Shown: one piece after another, positions 1 through 5,531 of the stretch
Layout of the letters: every line of letters starts with the position of its first letter
Numbering within the stretch: position 1 is the first letter of the stretch
NCBI GenBank assembly: GCA_964242215.1
Contig: CAXTCJ010000217.1
Location: forward strand, 1-6,406
Direction: 5' to 3'
Length of the DNA: 6,406 bases
Source: LMUY01 sp964242215
Lineage (GTDB): Bacteria; Pseudomonadota; Alphaproteobacteria; Acetobacterales; Acetobacteraceae
Position numbers and translations under genes: made by a program
Notes under the pieces: generated by a model
Databases searched by the model: none
Seen by the model: only the letters and a program-made list of their open reading frames with translations
What the model was told of the DNA's origin: nothing

Positions 1-139
1 CGGGCTCCGCGGCGCCGGCGATCGCGCATCCGATCGTGTCCAACAGCAGCAGCCGCGCGCGGGCGTCGACCTCCGGGTCGGCAGCGACGGGTGTGTTCCA
101 GAGCCACAGCAGAATGGGGAGAAGGTCGTCATCAACCAT
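1..139 (-). CDS. MmgE/PrpD family protein, N-terminal fragment (runs off left edge)
   Basis: Reading leftward from the ATG at 139-137 there is an open frame to the window edge, covering the first 46 codons. The translation begins MVDDDLLPILLWLWNTP and continues into an acidic helix and the segment ARLLLLDTIGCAIAGA (about residues 27-42). The pattern 'helix, then LLLDT(I/L)GCA(I/L)AG' is characteristic of the N-terminus of the MmgE/PrpD superfamily. That family includes 2-methylcitrate dehydratase, cis-aconitate decarboxylase and many uncharacterised catabolic relatives. An in-frame TGA lies four codons upstream, so 139 is effectively the only ATG start. A GGAGG lies 13 bases upstream, which is longer than ideal. 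The gene follows the SDR gene by 64 bases on the same strand and is probably cotranscribed with it. Only the N-terminus is visible, so no active-site residues can be judged and the substrate is unknown. The family call rests on one motif region and is fairly but not fully secure. Confidence 0.68.
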   Translation of the reverse strand, partial: MVDDDLLPILLWLWNTPVAADPEVDARARLLLLDTIGCAIAGAAEP

Positions 140-203
140 CAGGCGACATCATCCTCCACTGCGGTCGAGAAGTCGATCTGCAACGAACCGCCCGAGCGAG
201 CCT

Positions 204-920
204 TCACCAAGGAACGGTACGCCCTTCCCGGTCGAGATACTTCAAACCGGGCTTGCCCTGCTGCGCGAGAAGCACGTCCACGATCTTTGGAACGGCCTCC
301 TCGACACTGAATGGCGCGTCCGGTCCACCCAGGGCGGTGCGGATCCAACCCGGCGCCATCAACACCAACGCGCGTGGCTCGCCGGCATGGCGGGCGGCGT
401 AGCTTCGCATGTATTGGTTCAGCGCGGCCTTGCTGCCGCGATACACTTCGTGGCCGCCCTTCTCGTTGTTGCCGACGCTGCCTTGTCCGGACGACATGAT
501 GCCGATCAGGCCGGTCGCAGGAACAAGATCCTGCAATCCCTCGATGACGCGCATCGGGCTCAGCGCGTTCGTGATCATCACGCGCACGAACTCCTCCGTC
601 GACACGTCCGCTATCGACTCGGCCTGGTTGGTATTGGCAGTGCCGGCATTGCAGAACAGGATCTCGAAGCTGCGGCCAGAAAGACGGCCGTGCAGCGCCG
701 CGATCTGGTCCGGCTTGGTGATGTCGAGATGTTCGATCGCGACACGGCCCTGAGCTCGGTCCGCCAGATCGTGCAACTCGGTTCTGGCACTGCCCTGAAC
801 CGTACCGACAACGTTCCACTTCCGCTTCAGGAACTCGGCGGCGATGGCGAGGCCAAGACCGCGTGATGCGCCGACCAGGAGGATCGTGCCGGCGGGGTCA
901 CTCGAAACAGCTGTGGGCAT
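204..920 (-). CDS. SDR family NAD(P)-dependent oxidoreductase, C-factor-like
   Basis: This 238-residue classical short-chain dehydrogenase/reductase is expected to be cytosolic and to interconvert an alcohol and a carbonyl using NAD(P). The Rossmann cofactor motif VGASRGLG is at 16-23, and the adenine-pocket Asp is in LDI (D66). NAG is at 91-93. The catalytic tetrad is Asn118, Ser143 or Ser144 (in MSSGQGS), Tyr160 and Lys164 (YRGSK). The PGWIRT segment after strand 6 (190-195) and the final GRTVPW are complete, so the protein is full length. The 'SSGQGS ... YRGSKAALN ... GWIRT' pattern resembles the C-factor/CsgA-like SDR subgroup. A basic residue (R20) in the glycine motif would favour NADPH, but this is inference. 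The start at 920 has a modest purine-rich GAAGAGAA six bases upstream. A 183-base gap separates it from the upstream flavin oxidoreductase, so it may have its own promoter. The substrate is not predictable. Confidence 0.93.
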   Translation of the reverse strand: MPTAVSSDPAGTILLVGASRGLGLAIAAEFLKRKWNVVGTVQGSARTELHDLADRAQGRVAIEHLDITKPDQIAALHGRLSGRSFEILFCNAGTANTNQAESIADVSTEEFVRVMITNALSPMRVIEGLQDLVPATGLIGIMSSGQGSVGNNEKGGHEVYRGSKAALNQYMRSYAARHAGEPRALVLMAPGWIRTALGGPDAPFSVEEAVPKIVDVLLAQQGKPGLKYLDREGRTVPW

Positions 921-1103
921 GATGCATTCTCTTCATTGCGTGGGTGGTGGGCCGGCGCGCATTCAAGGGCCTGGCCGCACCTGGCGGAAGAAGCGGAGGA
1001 TGCAGTGTACACCTGCGCGGGACGCCATGTGATGACGCGGGACCGGCAATGTGGAGTCCCTCCTGCACAAGCCGCCCGCGAGCTGAATATTGCGGTGTCG
1101 TCG
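921..1103. other. Intergenic spacer between oxidoreductase and SDR genes
   Basis: This 183-base non-coding stretch contains no convincing sigma-70 promoter and no stem followed by a U-run. It holds an 8-bp direct repeat with 20-bp spacing (listed separately) and the palindrome GTGTACAC at 1005-1012. GCAG and CTGC flank that palindrome as an imperfect arm pair. On the minus strand a short frame starting MASRAGVHC (20 or so codons) is preceded by no useful ribosome site, and I do not call it. The spacer is long enough to hold a promoter or operator for the SDR and MmgE/PrpD genes, but this is unproven. Confidence 0.4.
1016..1043. repeat. 8-bp direct repeat, 20-bp period
   Basis: CGCGGGAC occurs at 1016-1023 and again at 1036-1043, so equivalent bases are exactly 20 bp apart, close to two turns of B-DNA. 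This spacing is compatible with a regulator binding two sites on the same face of the helix ahead of the SDR gene. In 65-68% GC DNA an 8-mer of this composition can recur by chance, so the assignment is weak. Confidence 0.3.
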
Positions 1104-2282
1104 TCAGTAGACGTGTTCCTCGATCGGTCGATTGGCGGCGATGCGCTCGAACGCAAACGCTCCGATGTCGACCGAGCGCGACGTGCCATAGACGATCAGC
1201 TCGCTGGTGGCGGCGCCGGCGGCCGGTGAGTGCATCATGCCGTGGCCGCTGAAGCCGCATGCGAAAATGAAGTTGCCGACCTCCGGGTGGCGGCCGATGA
1301 CCGCACTGTGATCGAAGGTGTTGTACTCGTACAGCCCGGCCCAAGCCCGAAGCATCTTCAATCGTTCGAAGCCTGGGATGCGGTGTGCCAGGGCCGGCCA
1401 GATGACCTCGTCGAACAGCGCGTGATCGACATCCAAGCCGAAATCGTCGGGCGCGTTGTCGGTCGGCGGTGTCGTCCCGCAAATATAGAGATGCCCCTCG
1501 GGGCGGAAGAACAGGCCGCTAGTGTCGAAGACGAACGGGCTGTGCGGGATTTTCTCGGGGCTGTCGAACACGAAGACGCAGCGCTTGCGCGGTTCGACCG
1601 GCAGGTCGAACCCGGCCATGCGCGCGATACCGCCGCTCCATGGGCCGGCCGCGTTGATCACGGTTCCCGCTGTCAACCGAATGCCGCTCTGCAAGTGCAC
1701 CGCGTCCACCTTGGCCGGCGATGCCATCTCCAACCCGACCACTGCATCCGCAATATAGGCTACGCCTTGCGCCCGCGCCTTCTTGCGGAAGGCCTGCAGC
1801 AACGCCGGTCCGTCAAACCATCCCTCCTTCTCCGGGCCGTACGATGCGATCGCGAGGTCATCGGAGTTGAGCCATGGATAGCGGCGGCGCAGGTCTTTCT
1901 GGCCGAGCAGTTCGGTGTGAATGCCACACGCCCGTTGCTCGGCATTCTTTGTTTCGAATGCGGGGAGCTGGGCTGCCGTCCCGAGGATCAAGTATCCCGG
2001 CTCGCGCAGCCCGATGTCGGCGGCCTCGTCCCCGACGCTCAGCCGTTCCCGTACGGTGCGTAGGAAGTCGATGCTGTAGGCCGACATGCGGATATTCGGC
2101 TGCGTGCCGAACTGCTGGCGAATGGCACTGGTCGATAGCGACGACGACGCGGTGGCATAGGTCGGGTCCCGCTCGATGACCGCGACGGTGCCGGTGAAAT
2201 CCGGATTGGCCGAGAGGTGATAGGCGACGGAGCTGCCGATCACGCCGCCGCCGATGATCACCACGTCGTAGGAATTCAACAT
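1104..2282 (-). CDS. FAD-dependent oxidoreductase, DAO family (sarcosine oxidase beta / FOXRED1-like)
   Basis: This 392-residue flavoprotein belongs to the D-amino-acid-oxidase/glycine oxidase/sarcosine oxidase fold. Such enzymes typically oxidise a secondary or tertiary amine or an amino acid at a C-N bond. The FAD-binding GGGVIG is at 11-16, after a short hydrophobic strand, and the ribose-binding acidic residue is E37 (VIER). The segment SSSLSTSAIRQQFG (47-59) resembles sarcosine oxidase beta and FOXRED1 proteins. NAAGPWSG (210-217) is the second dinucleotide-fold motif. The C-terminal flavin loop is GLYEYNTFDHSAVIG (316-330) followed by ACGFSGHGMMHSP (341-353). Length is normal for the family and there is no signal peptide, so it is probably cytosolic. 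The ATG directly follows the TGA of the upstream molybdenum hydroxylase gene, and a strong GGGAGGT lies five bases before it. The two genes are therefore very likely translationally coupled. The exact amine substrate cannot be assigned, and dehydrogenase rather than oxidase activity is possible. Confidence 0.93.
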   Translation of the reverse strand: MLNSYDVVIIGGGVIGSSVAYHLSANPDFTGTVAVIERDPTYATASSSLSTSAIRQQFGTQPNIRMSAYSIDFLRTVRERLSVGDEAADIGLREPGYLILGTAAQLPAFETKNAEQRACGIHTELLGQKDLRRRYPWLNSDDLAIASYGPEKEGWFDGPALLQAFRKKARAQGVAYIADAVVGLEMASPAKVDAVHLQSGIRLTAGTVINAAGPWSGGIARMAGFDLPVEPRKRCVFVFDSPEKIPHSPFVFDTSGLFFRPEGHLYICGTTPPTDNAPDDFGLDVDHALFDEVIWPALAHRIPGFERLKMLRAWAGLYEYNTFDHSAVIGRHPEVGNFIFACGFSGHGMMHSPAAGAATSELIVYGTSRSVDIGAFAFERIAANRPIEEHVY

Positions 2283-4565
2283 TCAGGACCTCCCTGCCGT
2301 TCGACAGGCCTGCCAAACCCGTTCGGGTGTCACGGGCATGTCGAGGTGCTTGATGCCGATGGCGTCGGCGACGGCGCCGATGATGGTTTGCGGCGCTGCG
2401 ATCGCGCCGGCCTGTCCGACACCTTTGGCCCCGAGTGGATTGCGCTGGGTCGGGTGCTCGTTGAACCGCACGCTGAGCCACGGCAGATCGGCCGCTCGTG
2501 GCAGCGCGTAGTCGGAGAACGAAGCGGTGAGCAATTGGCCCGACGCCGGGTCGTAGTGCACCAATTCCATCATGGCCTGACCGATGCCCTGGGCGAGCCC
2601 GCCTTGCGCCTGGCCCTCCGTCAGCAACGGGTTGACGAGTACGCCGTAATCGTCGACCGCCACGTAGGACCGCAGCGCGATGAAGCCGGTCTGCGGATCG
2701 ACTTCCATTTCGGCCACGTGGCACCCGTTCGGGAACACCCACTGGTCGTTCGGATTGAACGCGTCAGCGTCCAGGGCACCGTCGGGCAGCGCACGGACCA
2801 ACTCCGCCAGGGTGATGCTGCCGCCGTCCGGCGACGAGAACACACCCTGGGCGAAGCGCACATCCGCGGGCTCGGCTTGCAGCAGGCGTCCAGCCTCGAC
2901 CAGGGCCTTCGCGCAGCTCGCATCGATCGCCATGAGGGTCGCAGTGCCGGCCATGACCAGGGACCGCGCGCCGCCATGGCCGCCGCCGAATGCGACCCGC
3001 CCGGTGTCCCCCTGCACGAGGCGGAATGCCGCCATCGGCAGACCCAGGCGCGCGGACGCCAACTGGGCGAAACTGGTTTCAAGTCCTTGTCCGTTGGATT
3101 GCGTGCCGACGAGCAGGTCGACGACGCCGTCGCGGTGGAAGCGGATCGCGCCCCCTTCGGTCGGCTGGCCGCGCGATGTCTCGAGGAAGCAGGCGATGCC
3201 TTGACCAAGCAGCCGACCCCGGGCTGCCGCTTCGGCGCGGCGCTTAGGAAAGCCCTTATGGTCGGCGGCGCGCAGGGCGGCCTCCAGATTGTCGTGGAAG
3301 CGCCCGGTGTCGATGGTGACGCCGAGCGCGCCGACATGGGGGAAGTCGCGGATCAGGTTGATGCGACGTAGCTCGACGCGATCGATGTTCGTCTCCAGCG
3401 CCGCCGCGTCGATCAGCCGCTCGATGATGTAGTTAGCCTCGGGCTTGCCTGCGCCACGATAGGCATCGACCGGCACGGTGTTGGTGAATGCGCCGTGCAC
3501 GTCCATGAAGATCGTGGGAATTGCATACAGCCCCCCCATGGCGGACGCCGGCGCGGTGGTGTGCGCGCTCGGCCCGAGCGACGAGACGTAGGCACCCAGG
3601 TTGCAGATCGTCGAGACCTCGAGTGCGAGCATGCGGCCTGCGGCGTCCAAGGCGAGCCGTGCCGTCGTGAGATTGTCTCGACCGTGGGCCGCGGAGACGA
3701 AGTCCTCGGTGCGGTCCGCGGTCCAGCGGACGGGTTGGCCGATATGCCGGGCCGCCCAGAGCAGGGCGACGTATTCCGGGTGCACGACGTTCTTCATGCC
3801 GAAGCCGCCGCCGACATCGGGGCAGGTGACGCGGATCATCTCGGGCGCGAGCGCGAAGCTGTGGGCTAGGTCGCGGCGAATGCCGTGCACGTCCTGGCCG
3901 CTGAGGTCGAGATGCAGGCGCCCGGTCGCCGGATCGGCGCTGGCGACTGCGCCCCTCGGCTCCATCGAGGCGGCGACGACGCGGTTGTTGACCAATTCCA
4001 GGCAGATCCGGTGGGTTGCGGCCTCGAACGCCGCCGCCGTCGCCGCCGGGTCGCCGCGTTGGTAACGGAAGCTGAGATTACCCGCAGCCTGCGGCCAAAT
4101 CTGCGGCGAGGATTGTTTCAGCGCGTCCCCCAGGGCGGTGACGGCTGGCAATGCATCGTAGTCCACCTGAACGCGGTCCGCGGCATCGCGCGCGGCGGCC
4201 GCGGAGTGTGCCACGACGATCGCCACGGGTTCGCCGACGTGCCGGACCACGCCGAGCGCCAAGGCGTGCCGTGGCGGCACGATCAGCGGCTGCAGCGACG
4301 CCAGGGCCGTGATCGCGCAGGGGATCGGGCCGATGCCATCTGCAATCAGGTCCGCTGACGTGAAGATCCCTCTCACCCCCGGCCCGGCAAGCGCCTCCGT
4401 GACGTTCACCGCGCGTATGGCGGCGTGGGCGTACGGCGACCGGACGAAGGCCGCATACAGTTGCTGGGGCAAGCCCGAATCGTCGATGTAGCGCGCGGTT
4501 CCCTGCAGGAAACGCCGGTCTTCCGTCCGCCGGATGGACCGGGGATCGGCCGTGTTGTCGATCAA
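2283..4565 (-). CDS. Xanthine dehydrogenase/aldehyde oxidase family molybdopterin-binding subunit (CoxL form II-like)
   Basis: This is the large catalytic subunit of a molybdenum hydroxylase, which inserts a water-derived oxygen into an aldehyde or N-heterocycle C-H bond. Numbering below is from an in-frame ATG at 4730; subtract 55 for the start used here. The family N-terminus RRTEDRRFLQGTARYIDD begins near 67. The molybdenum-cofactor motif DVGGGFGMK is at 305-313. AYRGAGKPE (423-431) is the active-site loop of form II CoxL/aldehyde oxidoreductases, as opposed to AYXCSFR of true CO dehydrogenase. GQGLETSF is at 548-555 and the glycine-rich GGGHGGARS at 582-590. Near the end KGVGQAG (769-775) has Gln773 where the catalytic Glu is usual. 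No [2Fe-2S] or FAD domain is present. The start is uncertain: 4565 is a TTG giving 760 residues, a normal family length, but it has no clear ribosome site. The ATG at 4730 would overlap the upstream gene and adds an Arg/Pro-rich stretch unlike the family. Confidence 0.92.
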   Translation of the reverse strand: MIDNTADPRSIRRTEDRRFLQGTARYIDDSGLPQQLYAAFVRSPYAHAAIRAVNVTEALAGPGVRGIFTSADLIADGIGPIPCAITALASLQPLIVPPRHALALGVVRHVGEPVAIVVAHSAAAARDAADRVQVDYDALPAVTALGDALKQSSPQIWPQAAGNLSFRYQRGDPAATAAAFEAATHRICLELVNNRVVAASMEPRGAVASADPATGRLHLDLSGQDVHGIRRDLAHSFALAPEMIRVTCPDVGGGFGMKNVVHPEYVALLWAARHIGQPVRWTADRTEDFVSAAHGRDNLTTARLALDAAGRMLALEVSTICNLGAYVSSLGPSAHTTAPASAMGGLYAIPTIFMDVHGAFTNTVPVDAYRGAGKPEANYIIERLIDAAALETNIDRVELRRINLIRDFPHVGALGVTIDTGRFHDNLEAALRAADHKGFPKRRAEAAARGRLLGQGIACFLETSRGQPTEGGAIRFHRDGVVDLLVGTQSNGQGLETSFAQLASARLGLPMAAFRLVQGDTGRVAFGGGHGGARSLVMAGTATLMAIDASCAKALVEAGRLLQAEPADVRFAQGVFSSPDGGSITLAELVRALPDGALDADAFNPNDQWVFPNGCHVAEMEVDPQTGFIALRSYVAVDDYGVLVNPLLTEGQAQGGLAQGIGQAMMELVHYDPASGQLLTASFSDYALPRAADLPWLSVRFNEHPTQRNPLGAKGVGQAGAIAAPQTIIGAVADAIGIKHLDMPVTPERVWQACRTAGRS
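2288..2295 (-). promoter_or_regulatory. Ribosome binding site for the flavin oxidoreductase
   Basis: Read on the minus strand, AGGGAGGT lies five bases before the ATG at 2282, within the last codons of the molybdenum hydroxylase gene. Because the stop and start codons are directly adjacent (TGA then ATG), this site fixes the oxidoreductase start and indicates coupled translation. Confidence 0.8.
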
Positions 4566-4650
4566 GCGCCGGCCGGCCCGGATGGGAGTTTTTGGTCCAT
4601 GCCGGCATGATAGTCCGCGTCCCCCCGCGAGGGGAGACGGAATTGCTGGA
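4566..4650. other. Short gap with two out-of-frame ATGs before the hydroxylase
   Basis: These 85 bases separate the stop of the upstream hypothetical gene from the chosen hydroxylase start. On the minus strand they hold ATGs at 4608 and 4600, neither in the hydroxylase frame, followed by a run of five A (4593-4589). One base fewer in that run would put the 4608 ATG in frame, giving a protein that starts MPAWTKTPIRAGRRLIDN. One base more would put the 4600 ATG in frame, giving MDQKTPIRAGRRLIDN. A sequencing or assembly indel, or a natural frameshift, is therefore plausible here. Confidence 0.5.
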
Positions 4651-5280
4651 CTAGCCGGTATCGGGTGGCGTTTCGTTTGGCGAAGGCGGGATTTCCAGCT
4701 CCGCCGACAGACCTTCCGCGGCAAGCGCATCCGTTGCTAGGCCAAGATCGCGGCCGATCCGCCGCACGATCTCCTCCACGGGCAGCGCAAGGAAGTCCTG
4801 GTCCAGGCCGGGATCATCCATCCGCTCGGCCAGTTCGTCGAACAGGCGTTCCGCTGCCTCACCGTCGTTGTCGCGCCGGATCAGGTCGGCGACCCGGCGT
4901 GCGACGTGCCGCCGCACCATGGCTGCCCGGTCGTCCGGCGATGCGGCACGCGGCCATCCGGCCTGCATCCGCCGCATCAGTGCCAGGCTGCGCCGCACCG
5001 ATCGCGACACCCGGTCCAGCGCCAGCGCCAACACCTCGACCCGCGGCACGGCCGGCGCCATCGCCGCCGCCACGGTATCGAGTGCTTGGCCGGCTGCGAC
5101 CGCCTCGCCGAGCGATGCGGCCGTGTGGCCCCGCTCGGGCAACCAACTTGCCGCGATCTCGGCGGCGGCTTGTTCGATCTCCATCATGCGCGCGACCACG
5201 CGCGCCGCCCGCATCCCGAGGGCGGCCAGTTCGGTAAGCGTTGCGTCGAAGTTTGGGTCGGGAGCTGCGGTGGCGTCCAT
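4651..5280 (-). CDS. Hypothetical protein, helical, Ala/Arg/Glu-rich
   Basis: I do not recognise this family. From the ATG at 5280 the product is 209 residues, beginning MDATAAPDPNFDATL. An in-frame ATG at 5322 would add MLETAPPHGAISPV, and neither start has a clear ribosome site. The body is almost entirely predicted helix. It runs from an amphipathic N-terminal helix (LGMRAARVVARMMEIEQAAAEIAA, about residues 21-44) through a stretch rich in Ala/Val and then Arg/Met (SRSVRRSLALMRRMQAG). It ends with an acidic region (LFDELAERMDDPGLDQDF) and a Pro-rich tail. There is no signal peptide, Cys cluster or obvious membrane segment. The strongly GC-ended codon pattern and long clean frame support real coding. 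It lies 85 bases upstream of the hydroxylase on the same strand, so cotranscription is plausible. Nothing in it resembles the [2Fe-2S] or FAD subunits, or the XdhC/CoxF-type maturation factors, that often accompany such hydroxylases. Confidence 0.7.
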   Translation of the reverse strand: MDATAAPDPNFDATLTELAALGMRAARVVARMMEIEQAAAEIAASWLPERGHTAASLGEAVAAGQALDTVAAAMAPAVPRVEVLALALDRVSRSVRRSLALMRRMQAGWPRAASPDDRAAMVRRHVARRVADLIRRDNDGEAAERLFDELAERMDDPGLDQDFLALPVEEIVRRIGRDLGLATDALAAEGLSAELEIPPSPNETPPDTG

Positions 5281-5426
5281 GACCGGAGAGATGGCGCCAT
5301 GGGGCGGGGCAGTTTCAAGCATTGAATGTGTCGGGTCAGCGTTTGGAGCTTTTCGATCCACGTGCCAGCTGGTCGTTCGCTGTCGATGAGGCTCGTCACC
5401 GGGCCCACTTGTTTGCGGTGCACGGT

Positions 5427-5438
5427 CGCTTTCGACCC
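5427..5438. repeat. 12-bp direct repeat, left copy
   Basis: CGCTTTCGACCC here is identical to the last twelve bases of the window (6395-6406). With the two preceding bases both copies read G(T/C)CGCTTTCGACCC. The copies are in the same orientation on either side of the membrane protein gene. Both sites also have GGCCGG or CCGGCC close by, but on opposite sides of the 12-mer. The sequence may belong to a dispersed intergenic repeat family or mark the edges of an insertion. The right copy is cut by the window end, so its true length is unknown. Confidence 0.45.
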
Positions 5439-5486
5439 TTGGCCGGCCACTGCACAGCATTCGGCGAGGTGGCTGCTAACGCCCAT

Positions 5487-5504
5487 AGCGACGTCAGTGT
5501 CGCT
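5487..5504 (-). terminator. Weak hairpin downstream of the membrane protein gene
   Basis: AGCGAC and GTCGCT form a perfect 6-bp stem with a 6-base loop, starting 27 bases past the TGA of the membrane protein gene. No U-run follows on the minus strand, so it is at best a poor intrinsic terminator. The call depends mainly on position. Confidence 0.25.
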
Positions 5505-5531
5505 TCAGCTGCCAGGCCGTTTATGGAACGG

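Larger units (their letters stand above)
5281..5531. other. Spacer between the membrane protein and hypothetical genes
   Basis: About 210-250 bases (depending on the start of the hypothetical gene) without convincing coding potential. It holds one copy of a 12-bp sequence shared with the right edge of the window and a 6-bp stem hairpin, both listed separately. No clear promoter is visible for the leftward operon, although this is where one would be expected. Short overlapping frames on both strands here lack ribosome sites and recognisable motifs. Confidence 0.4.

Noticed and set aside
139..819. Minus-strand frame ending in a TGA that overlaps the MmgE/PrpD ATG
   Set aside because: Its tail looks protein-like and the TGATG overlap is tempting. 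However, most of it is a frame-shifted shadow of the SDR, which has its own natural C-terminus (GRTVPW).
36..866. Long plus-strand open frame of 276 codons
   Set aside because: It lies antisense to the complete SDR gene, is rich in Arg/Ser/His as expected of a shadow frame in GC-rich DNA, and has no recognisable motif.
1230..2063. Plus-strand open frame of 277 codons
   Set aside because: It is antisense to the flavin oxidoreductase gene and shows no family motif.
1858..2742. Minus-strand 294-codon frame overlapping two genes
   Set aside because: It spans the end of the hydroxylase and the start of the oxidoreductase in a different frame, is highly Arg-rich, and has no motif.
2217..3371. Plus-strand open frame of 384 codons
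   Set aside because: It is antisense to the hydroxylase and oxidoreductase genes, whose motifs are unmistakable. Its His/Arg/Gly-rich composition is typical of an antisense shadow.
2283..4730. True CO dehydrogenase large subunit (coxL)
   Set aside because: The active-site loop is AYRGAGKPE, not the AYXCSFR of form I CO dehydrogenase. The Cys that binds copper is absent, so CO oxidation should not be claimed.
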